A DNA stretch of 40,583 nucleotides. Origin: JBFWMG01 sp050251715 (GTDB lineage: Bacteria; Desulfobacterota; Desulfovibrionia; Desulfovibrionales; Desulfovibrionaceae). The translations under genes were made by a program, and so were the position numbers. How positions within the stretch are numbered: position 1 is the first letter of the stretch; every line of letters starts with the position of its first letter. This document shows positions 1 through 7,856 of this stretch, one piece after another. The notes under the pieces are model-generated. The model saw only the letters and a program-made list of their open reading frames with translations, was not told the origin of the DNA and searched no databases. The stretch covers positions 1-40,583 of the forward strand of contig JBFWMG010000033.1 of assembly GCA_050251715.1 (NCBI GenBank). The letters run 5' to 3'.

Positions 1-15
1 TTCCCTCACCTCTCT

Positions 16-80
16 CCTTCCCCCGGACCCCCATCCTCTCTCCTCACTCTTTCCCCAAAAACTGCTGGCTGGGGAGATGG
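16..80. repeat. Dispersed intergenic repeat, copy A (left part cut by window edge)
   Basis: This stretch of about 65 bases matches 7887-7951 almost base for base, including the shared core ccccaaaaactgctgg. At 7857-7897 the fuller copy begins with a 13-bp perfect hairpin. Here only the right half of that hairpin lies inside the window. A third copy begins at 40550. The element sits between genes and looks like a REP-type or terminator-associated repeat. No reading frame through it is credible. Confidence 0.7.
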
Positions 81-360
81 ATACGGTTGAGACAGGAGAG
101 TTCCCCAGGCAGACTGCTGACGAAGAAATGGATACGGTTGGGACAGGCAGACTGCTGGCGGGGGGATGGGGACAGTTGGGACAGGTGCGTTCCCCAGACG
201 GGCTGCTGGCGAGGGGAAGGATACGGTGGGGACAAGCACGTTCCCCAGGCGGCTGGCTTGGGAGGCGGATACAGTGGGAACAAGCCCGTTCTCCCGGCGG
301 GCGGCGGGCGGGGGAGACGGATACGGTTGGGACAAGCGCGGTCCCCAGGCGGGAGGCCTC
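79..360. repeat. Degenerate tandem repeat, about six units of 39-52 bases
   Basis: The word ggatacggtt, or a close variant, recurs at about 79, 130, 169, 219, 267 and 319. It is usually followed by gggaca, then by gttccccaggc and ctgctggcg. Unit length varies from about 39 to 52 bases and units differ at several positions, so the array is old or under little constraint. Period changes that are not multiples of three, and low-complexity translations in every frame, argue against coding. The array directly follows the dispersed repeat at 16-80, whose end (ctgctggctggggaga) resembles the unit end, so the two may be parts of one family. The rest of 361-486 shows nothing recognisable. Confidence 0.65.
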
Positions 361-486
361 GTTGTCCGGGGACGAGGGCATGGAGGACAATTTTCGTGAC
401 GCCGTGAGCCGCAAGGCCTTGAGAAAGAAACCGCTGGGAGAGATGGCGGGTGCCCGGCTCCCGCGGCATGCGCATCCCGTGCACGG

Positions 487-524
487 CAAAGGGCTCCGGC
501 CGCGCGGCGTCCGGAGCCCTTTTG
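487..524 (-). terminator. Terminator after the NitT/TauT-type operon
   Basis: A 9-bp perfect stem, gggctccgg (491-499) with ccggagccc (511-519), lies 22 bases past the stop codon of the leftward FmdE-like gene. Short T runs occur on both sides (TTT on the minus strand, TTTT on the plus strand), so it may work in both directions. It fits the end of the operon at 546-3643. Confidence 0.6.
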
Positions 525-545
525 GTTGGTCCGTCCGGTCCCGGC

Positions 546-1067
546 CTACGCGGGTTGCAGCACGTCCAGCACCGCGCGCGGTTCCATGGCGATGATGGTT
601 TCGCCCAGGGCCAGCTTGTAGGCCGTCCACGTGTCCCGCTCGGCGTCGCTGGCCGTTTTGGCCAAGGCCTTGCGCGCCAGGCCGGTGAAGTCGGCGGGCA
701 GCAGGCCGTGCTTCAGCGTCATGCGGCAGCACGCGTTGCGGTAGTGGATTTCAAAGTAGTAGGAGCCGAAGATCGACTCGGGGCCGAGGCCTATCTTGGG
801 ATCCACCATGGCCCGGTGCCGGGTGAAGGCGCGGGTGGCGTATTCCAGGGCGTCCACCACGCCGGGCGGGTTGAAGCCCAGGATGACCCGGATGTCGTCC
901 CGGTGCGGGATCTCGCCGGGTGGGGTCATTATCTCCAGGGCGAGTTGCAGCGCCTTGAAGGCCAGGGCCACGCCGCCGTGGAAGTCCTTGCCGTGATAGT
1001 CCTTCATGGCCTGGTAGGTCACGACCACCGGGCCGCCGTCGTCCCGCAGGGTCAGGCTGTGCGTCAT
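546..1067 (-). CDS. FmdE-like domain protein
   Basis: This 173-residue cytoplasmic protein has no signal peptide or membrane segment. The stretch YHGKDFHGGVALAFKALQLA (about residues 23-42), and the later EIPHRDDIRVILG and PPGVVDALEYATRAF, resemble the N-terminal fold of FmdE, a family named after a formylmethanofuran dehydrogenase operon. The C-terminal CxxC zinc ribbon of classical FmdE is not visible. Only an isolated NACCRM is present near residue 110. The ATG at 1067 is preceded by AAGGAG at good spacing, and the upstream in-frame ATG at 1088 has no such site. The gene lies 41 bases after the binding-protein gene and is the last of the ABC operon, so it probably handles or senses the imported compound. 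That role is inference; the family's biochemistry outside methanogens is poorly defined. Confidence 0.65.
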   Translation of the reverse strand: MTHSLTLRDDGGPVVVTYQAMKDYHGKDFHGGVALAFKALQLALEIMTPPGEIPHRDDIRVILGFNPPGVVDALEYATRAFTRHRAMVDPKIGLGPESIFGSYYFEIHYRNACCRMTLKHGLLPADFTGLARKALAKTASDAERDTWTAYKLALGETIIAMEPRAVLDVLQPA

Positions 1068-1108
1068 GATTGCTCCTTTCCGTTGCATGCGGTGTGCGGG
1101 GGCCGCTG

Positions 1109-2065
1109 TCAGCGCACCGTGGCCACGAGGTCGGCAATGGCGATCTTCTTTTCGATCATGCCGTTGTCCAGCAGGAAGTCCTGGGTTGCTTCCAGATCCT
1201 GTGTGTCGCGCGCCGTGATGGCGGGGTTGAAGTCGTACCAGGGCAGCATGCGCTTCACGTCGTCCACGCCCAGCTTGGTTTCAGCGGCCACCAGGGCGCA
1301 GGTTTCTTCGGGCTGCTCGCGCATGAAGCGCAGCGCCGCGTCGTGCACGGCCAGGTAGCGCTTGACCAGATCGGGATGCTGGTTCAGGAAATCGCCGCTC
1401 ACGGCCACGACGATGACGCCTTCCACCAGACCGTCGCCATTGGCGATGACGCGGCCACCGGCGGCCTCCACAGCCGGGACGCCGGGTCCGGCCACCAGCG
1501 CCGCCGCCGCGCTGCCGCCCAGCACCGCCGCCTTGGCCTGGGAGCTGGGCATGTTGACGAACTGGATGTCGGAGGGCGCGAGTCCGGCCTTGGCCAGCGC
1601 GGCAAAGAGCAGCTGGTTGAGCAGCGAGCCCTTGGCCCCGGCCACGATCTTGCCCTTGAGGTCGGCGACGGTCTTGATGGCCGGGTCGATGGCCATGATG
1701 TTGAAGGCCTTGGGCGCGCGGGCGAACACCGCGATGACCTTGAGGTCGATCCCGTTGGCCCTGGCCACGATGGCCGAGGTGCTGCTGAGCACGCTGGCGA
1801 ACTGCACGGAGCCCGCCGCCAGCGCCTGGGTCTGCTTGGGTCCGGCCGTCAGCTCGGGATGGGTGACCGTTATGCCGTCCGGGCCGAATTCCTTTTCATA
1901 GAGTCCTTTTTTGCAGGCCACGATGGCCGGAACGTTGAGGGGGAATTTGACATAGGTGATGCCAATTTCCTTGACCGCCGCCGCATCGGCCGCGTGCACG
2001 GGTACTGCCGCGCCCGCGAGCAGGGCGCAAACCACAAGCAGACTCCAACAAAAACGCGCCATCAT
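1109..2065 (-). CDS. NitT/TauT-family ABC transporter substrate-binding protein
   Basis: The 318-residue product is a secreted periplasmic binding protein. It has a clear signal peptide (MMARFCW, a hydrophobic core, then a cut near VHA/ADA around residue 25). It carries the features of the SsuA/TauA/NrtA-like fold: ITYVKFPLNVPAIVACKKGLYEKE near the start, then LAAGSVQFA, then a KTVADLKGKIVAGAKGS hinge region. The family binds nitrate, sulfonates, thiamine precursors and other small anions or aromatics, and nothing in the sequence fixes the ligand. ATGATG at 2065 overlaps the TGA of the upstream ATPase gene, so translation is probably coupled. It is the third gene of permease, ATPase, binding protein, FmdE-like. 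Confidence 0.85.
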   Translation of the reverse strand: MMARFCWSLLVVCALLAGAAVPVHAADAAAVKEIGITYVKFPLNVPAIVACKKGLYEKEFGPDGITVTHPELTAGPKQTQALAAGSVQFASVLSSTSAIVARANGIDLKVIAVFARAPKAFNIMAIDPAIKTVADLKGKIVAGAKGSLLNQLLFAALAKAGLAPSDIQFVNMPSSQAKAAVLGGSAAAALVAGPGVPAVEAAGGRVIANGDGLVEGVIVVAVSGDFLNQHPDLVKRYLAVHDAALRFMREQPEETCALVAAETKLGVDDVKRMLPWYDFNPAITARDTQDLEATQDFLLDNGMIEKKIAIADLVATVR

Positions 2066-2832
2066 ACTTCCTCCTGGTTGGGTGTTGTGCGGGCGGTGTC
2101 CCCCATGACGGCGGACAGAATGCCCTCCCTGACGTTGAAGAACCGCCCGGACAGCGTGGAACGCGGATACGGCAAGGGAACGGGCAGGTCGGCCACTATC
2201 GTTCCGGCATCCATCACCAGCACCCGTTGGCCCAGAAAGGCCGCCTCGTCCACATCGTGGGTGACGAAGACGATGGTTTTCGACTGGTGCAGGAAGATGC
2301 GTGTCAATTCCAGTTGCAGGTTGCGGCGGGTAAAGGCGTCCAGCGCGCCGAAGGGCTCGTCCATGAGGATGATGTCCGGGTCGGCGCACAGGGTTCTGCC
2401 CAGGGCGACCCGTTGCGCCATGCCGCCCGAAATCTGGCTGGGATAGGCATGCCGGAACGCCGTGAGGTGCAGCATCTCCAGGCCGCGCGACACGGCGCGC
2501 CGCGCCTGGTCGCGGCCCAGACGCCCCTCCAGCCCAAAGGCCATGTTCTTTTCCACGGTCAGCCACGGCATGAGCCGCGCCTCCTGGAACACCACGCCTA
2601 TGCGCGCCCCGGTGGGTGCTCCGGACTCGTCCAGAAAGCGCACCGTGCCCCCGCTGGGTTGCTCCAGGCCGCACAAAAGCCGCAGCAGGGTGGTCTTGCC
2701 GCATCCGCTGCGGCCCACCACCGTGACCAGGCCGCCGTGCTCCACGCGCGCGGACACGCCGTGAAGCGCCTGGAAGGCGTGGCCGTTCAGGGAATACGCC
2801 TTGGACAGGCCGTTGATCTCAATGGCCGGCAT
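2062..2832 (-). CDS. NitT/TauT-family ABC transporter ATP-binding protein
   Basis: This 256-residue cytoplasmic ATPase powers the importer encoded around it. Walker A is GRSGCGKTT near residue 40. The Q-loop region is VVFQEARLMPWLTV, the ABC signature reads ISGGMAQRVALGRTL, Walker B and the D-loop are IILMDEPFGALD, and the switch histidine is in VTHDVDEA. The length is normal for SsuB/TauB-type ATPases. The start overlaps the end of the permease gene by 14 bases, and the stop overlaps the start of the binding-protein gene, so the three are translated as one unit. Confidence 0.9.
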   Translation of the reverse strand: MPAIEINGLSKAYSLNGHAFQALHGVSARVEHGGLVTVVGRSGCGKTTLLRLLCGLEQPSGGTVRFLDESGAPTGARIGVVFQEARLMPWLTVEKNMAFGLEGRLGRDQARRAVSRGLEMLHLTAFRHAYPSQISGGMAQRVALGRTLCADPDIILMDEPFGALDAFTRRNLQLELTRIFLHQSKTIVFVTHDVDEAAFLGQRVLVMDAGTIVADLPVPLPYPRSTLSGRFFNVREGILSAVMGDTARTTPNQEEV

Positions 2833-3643
2833 GGGTCGCGAACTCCCTTTGCCATGGCAGCACGGCCATGCTCAGCCACCGGAAGGCCAGATCCATGGCG
2901 TAGCCCAGCGTGCCGATGGTGAGAATGCCCACGAGCACGATGTCCGTGCGGGCGAACTGCTCGGCCTCGATAATCATGTAGCCGAGCCCGGCGGCCGCGG
3001 CCAACAGCTCCGCGCCGATGAGCGCCCGCCAGGAAAATCCCAGGCCCAGGCGCAGGCCGGTGAGGATGGACGGCAGCGACGCGGGCAGGATGATGCGCAG
3101 GACAATGGCCATCCGCCCAAGCCCCGCGATTTTGCCCACCTCGATGAGTTTGTTGTCGCAGTGCGCCACGCCGCTGGCCGTGTTGAGGAATATGGGGAAA
3201 AAGGTGGCCAGGATGATGACCGCCAGCTTGGAGGTCTCGCCTATGCCGCACCAGAGCACCAACAGCGGGGTCAGGGCCAGGGGCGGGACGTGGCGCAAAA
3301 ATTCCAGGGGCGGCTCCAGCACGTCCCTGGCGGCGCGCACCAGCCCGACCAGCACGCCCAGGGGAAAGGCGAACGCGGTCGTTATCAGGAACCCCACCAG
3401 CACCCGGCCCATGCTGGTGGCGATGTGCGGCAGCAGCACCCCGTCGCGGAGCAGGGCCATGGCCGTCTCCACCACCCGCCACGGCGGGGGAAGAAAAAAG
3501 TCGTTGAGCAGGCCCAGTCCGGAGCACACGCTCCAGGCCAGCAGGATGGCCAGCGGCACGGAAAGGGCTTTGAGCATGGACATGCCGGTATGAGCGGGTC
3601 CGCCGGATTGTGTGGGTGTGTGAACCATAGGGCGGCGAACCAT
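2819..3643 (-). CDS. NitT/TauT-family ABC transporter permease
   Basis: The 274-residue product is an inner-membrane permease with about six hydrophobic segments. Its EAA-like cytoplasmic loop (EVGKIAGLGRMAIVLRIILPASLPSILTGLRLGLGFSW) is read by the ATPase. FLPPPWRVVETAMALL near the N-terminus is typical of SsuC/TauC proteins. The start is uncertain. ATG 3643 lies only 13 bases from a TATACT box at 3657-3662, so a later start such as ATG 3583 (MSMLKALSVP) is quite possible and would remove a hydrophilic leader of 20 residues. It is the first gene of the leftward operon. Confidence 0.87.
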   Translation of the reverse strand: MVRRPMVHTPTQSGGPAHTGMSMLKALSVPLAILLAWSVCSGLGLLNDFFLPPPWRVVETAMALLRDGVLLPHIATSMGRVLVGFLITTAFAFPLGVLVGLVRAARDVLEPPLEFLRHVPPLALTPLLVLWCGIGETSKLAVIILATFFPIFLNTASGVAHCDNKLIEVGKIAGLGRMAIVLRIILPASLPSILTGLRLGLGFSWRALIGAELLAAAAGLGYMIIEAEQFARTDIVLVGILTIGTLGYAMDLAFRWLSMAVLPWQREFATHAGH

Positions 3644-4019
3644 ACTCCGATAAGGTAGTATAGGTCAAATAAATATGAAACATAGATAGCGTCTATTAAG
3701 TATGGCGTCTTCCATTATGTTTACGAATGGGCCAGGGGGGGGAGGCAGGGTGCCGTGTTGCGCGGGCGGCAGGGGGGGGCGTGTCGCCGTCCGTCGCATG
3801 TGGTTTTTTTTAACATATATCCCGCACGGTGCGGCTGGGGGGTATCGTGCCGTAACATGCTGGCGTATCTGCCTGTTTTTGGGGTCGCCCGGGCAGGGGG
3901 CGGAACGGGCCGCCACGGCGGGATGTGGACAGCGGGGGCGCTTTTTCCTAGCATTATGTGCGACAAAAGACGGAGGGATAGGCCCGCCCATGCGCACACG
4001 TCACCAAGGCGAGGCGAGC
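3644..4019. promoter_or_regulatory. Divergent intergenic region between the ABC operon and the RR-STAS operon
   Basis: No gene is visible in these 376 bases. The left 80 bases are AT-rich and carry a TATACT -10-like box for the leftward permease gene (3657-3662, minus strand). They also hold short dyads, among them atagatagcgtctat and ccatt/aatgg flanking gtttac, which could be operators. The rest is G-rich and without clear motifs. The rightward promoter is not evident. Confidence 0.35.
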
Positions 4020-4763
4020 ATGAAGACAGTTCTGGTCATCGACGACGAAAAACCCACCCTTTCCATGTTCAGCCTGTTGCTGGAGGGAATGGGCTATACG
4101 GTGTTTACCGCCGACAGCGGCCAGAGCGGGCTTGAGGCCTTTGCGCGCATCCGCCCGGCCATTGTCTTTACCGATATCAAGATGCCCGACCTGGACGGCC
4201 TGGACGTGCTGGCCCGCATCAAGGCCATGGACGCCCAGGCGGAGGTCATCGTGGTGACCGGCCACGGCGACGTGGAGTTGGCGCTCAATTCCCTGAGCCT
4301 GGACGCGGCGGACTTCATCGACAAGCCGATCCGTTCCCCGGCCCTGGCCAGAGCCCTGGCCAGGGCCGAGGAGCGGCTCGCCGCGCGGGGCCGGGGGCGG
4401 GAGCGGGTCGAGGTGGCCAACCTGCCCGAGGCGACCGTCATCGGGATCGGGGGCAGGCTTTCCTCCGCGTCGGAGGCGGCCATGGAACAGGCCGGGGCGC
4501 AGGCCGTGGAGCGCGGCCTTCCGGTCGTGGTCTCGCTGGATGCGTCCGCGCCCGTCACCGGGGCCGGCGTGGCCCTGCTCACGCTGCTCAAGGGGCAGTG
4601 CGCGGAGGCCGGGACGGCGTTTGCCGTGGCGTGCGGCGGCACGGACCAGCGGGACATGCTTTCCGGGTCCGGGGTGTTCGGCCCCACGGACATCCATGAC
4701 AACGAGAAGGCCGCCCTGGCGGCGGTAGTGGCCGGCAGCCGAAGCCCGGCGCGAACCATTTGA
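4020..4763 (+). CDS. Response regulator receiver-STAS fusion protein
   Basis: This 247-residue soluble protein joins two signalling modules. Residues 1-125 are a receiver domain: acidic pair in VIDDE, phospho-acceptor Asp in FTDIKMPDLDG, switch Thr in VVTGHGD and Lys in FIDKPI. Residues about 140-235 resemble a STAS (anti-sigma-factor-antagonist) domain, beginning EATVIGIGGRLS, with VVVSLDAS and GAGVALLTLLKGQCAEAG. No DNA-binding output is present, so output would be through protein contact. ATG 4020 follows a weak aaggcgag site; a start at 3990 is possible but less likely to belong to the receiver fold. It leads a five-gene unit, with the next gene 11 bases on. No histidine kinase is adjacent, so its partner must be elsewhere or is the GAF protein in this unit (inference). 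Confidence 0.8.
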   Translation: MKTVLVIDDEKPTLSMFSLLLEGMGYTVFTADSGQSGLEAFARIRPAIVFTDIKMPDLDGLDVLARIKAMDAQAEVIVVTGHGDVELALNSLSLDAADFIDKPIRSPALARALARAEERLAARGRGRERVEVANLPEATVIGIGGRLSSASEAAMEQAGAQAVERGLPVVVSLDASAPVTGAGVALLTLLKGQCAEAGTAFAVACGGTDQRDMLSGSGVFGPTDIHDNEKAALAAVVAGSRSPARTI

Positions 4764-4774
4764 GGAGGTCGATC

Positions 4775-5329
4775 ATGCGGCGAGCAATCATCCTGGCGGC
4801 GCTGTTTTCACTGATGGCCGCATGCGCGGCAGGCGCGGCCTGGGCCGAACCGGTCGCGGGCAGCGGCACGGTGCCGTCCGGACTCGCGCTCTCGGCGCCC
4901 CTTGGCCCGGACGACGCAGGGTATCTGGGGATCGGCCCGGACGCCTCGTTCACGCTCTCCGACGTCAAGGCGCCGTACCTCATCGTGGAGGTCTTGGGCC
5001 TCTATTGCCCCCTGTGCCACACCCAGGCGCCGCTCTTCGACAAGTTCTTCACCCGCCTTACGACCGATCCGGCCATGTCTTCCAAGGTCAAGATGCTCGG
5101 CATGGCCGCCGGAGCCACCAAGGAGGAGATGGCCTACCTTTTGGAGTCGGGCGTCTACAAATACCCCATTGCCTGGGATCCGGATTATGTTGCGCACAAG
5201 GCTCTTGGTGAGCCCAAGACGCCCTATACCATGCTTCTGGACGCCAACGGCAAGGTGCTCTACGACCATCTTGGCGTCATCGAGGACGTCAACGCCTTTT
5301 ACGGCGAGATCGCCAAGCTGGTCCGCTAG
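4775..5329 (+). CDS. Exported thioredoxin-like protein
   Basis: The 184-residue product has a signal peptide (MRRAIILAALFSLMAACAAG, ending near AWA-EP) and would act in the periplasm. The mature part has a thioredoxin-like layout: LIVEVLGLYCPLCHTQAPLF carries a CPLC active-site pair near residue 85, and the cis-Pro position falls in GEPKTPYTMLLDANGKV, followed by a strand and the final helix. This resembles TlpA/AlkA-type thiol-disulfide proteins. The ATG at 4775 is preceded by GAGGAGG, which decides this start over an ATG five codons upstream. It stands between the RR-STAS protein and the membrane rhodanese-like protein, which suggests thiol transfer or sensing at the membrane; the partner is not known. 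Confidence 0.8.
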   Translation: MRRAIILAALFSLMAACAAGAAWAEPVAGSGTVPSGLALSAPLGPDDAGYLGIGPDASFTLSDVKAPYLIVEVLGLYCPLCHTQAPLFDKFFTRLTTDPAMSSKVKMLGMAAGATKEEMAYLLESGVYKYPIAWDPDYVAHKALGEPKTPYTMLLDANGKVLYDHLGVIEDVNAFYGEIAKLVR

Positions 5330-5350
5330 GACTTTGGGGAGACACGGCCC

Positions 5351-7015
5351 ATGCACCCGGCCAACGCCAACGCCCAGGGAGCGAGACGGCTCTTCGAGCT
5401 CACCGTGCTGCACGAGGCGTCGCGCGAGCTTGCCGGGCTGTCCACGCCGGACCAGATCGCCCGGTCCTTCCTGCTGAACGTCATGGGCGCCATGGGGGCC
5501 GGATCGGGCTTCATCGCGCTCTTCGGCGCCGAGCCGGGCGAGGGGGATTTCGTCCACCACCGGGGGCTTGGGTCGGCCCAGGCCGAGCGGCTTGCGGCAA
5601 ACCTGTCCGCCATCAAACGTGACTGGTTCGCCAACACGGCGCCGCAGGCGCCGCCAGAGCCGCCGCACATCCTCTCCACAAGGGCCATGGGCCAGGCCAA
5701 CGTCTTCCCCGCCGACACCAGGATTTTCGTCCGCTGGACCCAGGACGCGGGCCGGGGCGGGCTTCTGGGCATCGGCCCCTGCCCGGCCCCGCTTTGCGCG
5801 CCGGACCCCGGCGAGCGGGGACGGGACGAGGAGGACCGCACGTTTCTGCTCAACCTCATGGCCTGCCTCCAGGCGGCGCTCTCGCGGGCGTGGCTTACCG
5901 GGCGCCTGGCCGGGATGAGCCGGGATCTGTCCATCAGGAACGCCGACCTGGACCGCCGCGTCTTCCAGCAGGACAGCCTCATCCAGGCGCTCTCCGAGAT
6001 GAGCGGCCTGACGAGCCCCCAGCCCCTCATGGAGAGTTTTCTGCTCTTTCTCATGGGCGCCGCCGGAGCCTCGGAGGGCTACGCCCTGCTTCTGGACAAG
6101 GGCGGGGAGAGGAGCATGGCGGTCTTCAGGGGCATCGACCCGGCCCAGACCGCCGCCCTGGATCCGAACAAGCTGCGCCAGGTGGTCATCCGGGGCATGT
6201 TTTCCGGCGGCGGCGCACGGACCGGAAGGCTGGACGACGAGGCCGAGCTGGCCGCGTGCGGGCTGCCCGCCGGATATCCGGGGGTGTGGTTCGTCACCCA
6301 GGACAACGCCTACGGCTTTGCGGGCCTGCGCGGCCAGGAGGGCGGTTTGGCCTTGGACGACGCGCAACGGGAGACGGTTTTGGGCGTGGCCGGGGCGTTT
6401 CTGGCCTGCCTGAGCAACGTGCTGTTGCTCGAGGCGCTTCGGCTCAGGAACGCCGAGCTGGAAGCCACCCTGGAGCAGGTCACCAGTTTCCGCATCCGGG
6501 TGGACGGACTGGAAAAGGCCAAGGCGCGCATCAAGGAGATGGTGGCCAGCGAGATGGGCCGCGTGTCCAGGGCATCCTGGGCGGATTTCGCCACCCTCCT
6601 GTTCGTGTCGGCCGCAGTGGGTCTTTTGTTCAATCTGGCCAGCCCCGCCGGGGTGTCCCTGATCCCCGCGCACTGGTCGCGCCCGGCCACGCCGCAGATC
6701 GCCGTGCGCGACGCGGCCGCGCGGGTTCAGGACGGTGCGGCGGTCATCGTGGACGCCAGGCCGCCGGAGCGGTTCAAGCAGGAGCACATTGCAGGGGCCA
6801 TCAACCTCACGCCCCCGCTGTTCGACTTCATGTACGGCATGCGCCTGGCCCGGCTGCCCAAGGAAAAGCCGGTGCTGGTCTACGGCAGGACCATAAGCAA
6901 GCTCTACGACGAGGAGGTGGCCGATCTCCTGGTCAAGCGCGGCCACACCGCCGTCACCATCGTCACGGGCGGCCTTTCGGCCTGGAAAAAACAGGGACTA
7001 CCGGTGCGGCAATGA
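5351..7015 (+). CDS. GAF-GAF-transmembrane-degenerate rhodanese protein
   Basis: This 554-residue protein has an unusual architecture. Residues about 10-180 and 205-365 look like two GAF-type sensor domains, each opening with a similar helix (LFELTVLHEASRELAGL and LIQALSEMSGLTSPQPL). A coiled-coil helix follows (about 360-405), then one membrane segment (about 411-433). The C-terminus (445-554) is a rhodanese fold: VIVDARPPERFKQEHIAGAIN and VTGGLSAWKKQGLPV are typical. The catalytic Cys of the active loop is replaced: the loop reads VLVYGRTISKLYDEE with Gly near 512. Sulfur transfer is therefore unlikely and a binding or docking role more likely. With no signal peptide, the GAF part should be cytoplasmic and the rhodanese part periplasmic. 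It ends in an ATGA overlap with the next gene. Confidence 0.75.
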   Translation: MHPANANAQGARRLFELTVLHEASRELAGLSTPDQIARSFLLNVMGAMGAGSGFIALFGAEPGEGDFVHHRGLGSAQAERLAANLSAIKRDWFANTAPQAPPEPPHILSTRAMGQANVFPADTRIFVRWTQDAGRGGLLGIGPCPAPLCAPDPGERGRDEEDRTFLLNLMACLQAALSRAWLTGRLAGMSRDLSIRNADLDRRVFQQDSLIQALSEMSGLTSPQPLMESFLLFLMGAAGASEGYALLLDKGGERSMAVFRGIDPAQTAALDPNKLRQVVIRGMFSGGGARTGRLDDEAELAACGLPAGYPGVWFVTQDNAYGFAGLRGQEGGLALDDAQRETVLGVAGAFLACLSNVLLLEALRLRNAELEATLEQVTSFRIRVDGLEKAKARIKEMVASEMGRVSRASWADFATLLFVSAAVGLLFNLASPAGVSLIPAHWSRPATPQIAVRDAAARVQDGAAVIVDARPPERFKQEHIAGAINLTPPLFDFMYGMRLARLPKEKPVLVYGRTISKLYDEEVADLLVKRGHTAVTIVTGGLSAWKKQGLPVRQ

Positions 7016-7491
7016 TCCTTCCCAAGAAACTCACAGCCTGGCTGACGCATCCGTGGCTGGCCCTGGCCTTCCGTGTCTATCTGGGCGGGCTCTTCATCTA
7101 CGCGAGCGTCTACAAGATCAACTACCCGGCCGAGTTCGCGGACTCCATCGCCAGCTACGAGTTGGTTCCCTACTGGATCGTGGGGGTGATGGCCGTGGTG
7201 ATGCCATGGCTCGAGCTCATCAGCGGGGTGATGCTGGTGGCCGGGATCAGGCCCAAGGCGGCCACGCTGGTCATCATGGGGCTCATGACCATGTTCACCC
7301 TGTCCATCGTCATCACGCTCATCCGGGGCGTGCCCATCGGCTGCGGCTGCTTCCATTCCCTGGAGGATCCCATAAGCCTGAAAACCCTGGTGCGCGACAC
7401 CATTTGGCTGGCCATGACCGTCCACATCTACCGCTACGACAGCAAATTGCACCTGGAGCACCTGTTCCTGGTGAAGGTGAGGGATCTGTGA
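7012..7491 (+). CDS. MauE/DoxX-like membrane protein
   Basis: The 159-residue product is predicted to be an inner-membrane protein with four hydrophobic helices. WLALAFRVYLGGLFIYASVYKI opens it, and PWLELISGVMLVAGI and TLVIMGLMTMFTLSIVITLI follow. After the third helix comes GVPIGCGCFHSLEDPIS, the CxC element characteristic of MauE-like proteins, which are linked to disulfide formation in methylamine dehydrogenase maturation. Pairing with an exported thioredoxin-like protein two genes upstream supports a redox relay across the membrane (inference). The start codon overlaps the preceding stop, and its own stop overlaps the next start. Confidence 0.8.
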   Translation: MILPKKLTAWLTHPWLALAFRVYLGGLFIYASVYKINYPAEFADSIASYELVPYWIVGVMAVVMPWLELISGVMLVAGIRPKAATLVIMGLMTMFTLSIVITLIRGVPIGCGCFHSLEDPISLKTLVRDTIWLAMTVHIYRYDSKLHLEHLFLVKVRDL

Positions 7492-7832
7492 TGCGTGTGT
7501 TCATCCTGCGCGCGGCCCTGGCCGCCGTTCTGGCCACCATTCTGGCCGCCACTCTGGTTGGCTGCGGCGGTTCGCCCGGCGTGGAGGGGAAGTATACGGC
7601 CCATGGCGCATCGGGCAAGACCGTGTCGCTCACGCTCAAGCCGGATGCGTCCGGCGAATGGGAAACCGCCACGGATGCCGTGTCCCTGCGCTGGGAGGCT
7701 TCGGACGGCAAGGTCTGGCTGCACTCGAAAAACGGGGGGGTGATCCAGGCCGAGATCAGGGACGGCACCCTGGCGGTGACCCTGCCCGGCGAAGGCGATC
7801 TCATTTTCAGGCGGCCAGGGGCCAAGCCGTAG
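7491..7832 (+). CDS. Small lipoprotein
   Basis: This 113-residue protein has a lipoprotein signal (MRVFILRAALAAVLATILAA followed by TLVGC), with Cys near residue 25 as the likely lipidated residue. The mature part (VEGKYTAHGASGKTVSLTLKPDASGEWET) looks like a small beta-sheet domain, but I do not recognise a named family. The ATG overlaps the stop codon of the MauE-like gene by one base. It is the last gene of the five-gene unit and is followed by the hairpin of the dispersed repeat at 7857. Confidence 0.65.
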   Translation: MRVFILRAALAAVLATILAATLVGCGGSPGVEGKYTAHGASGKTVSLTLKPDASGEWETATDAVSLRWEASDGKVWLHSKNGGVIQAEIRDGTLAVTLPGEGDLIFRRPGAKP

Positions 7833-7856
7833 GAGGGGCCAAGGGGCCGCCAAGCC

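Noticed and set aside
77..595. Overlapping plus-strand and minus-strand frames over the left edge
   Set aside because: Their translations only reflect the tandem repeat (low-complexity Gly, Arg, Pro), in all frames, and no ribosome site or family resemblance is seen.
3702..4019. N-terminal extension of the receiver-STAS protein
   Set aside because: The translation before ATG 4020 is low-complexity and lies in an intergenic region; receiver domains start at this ATG.
5351..7015. Active sulfurtransferase call for the rhodanese domain
   Set aside because: The catalytic Cys is replaced by Gly in the active loop.
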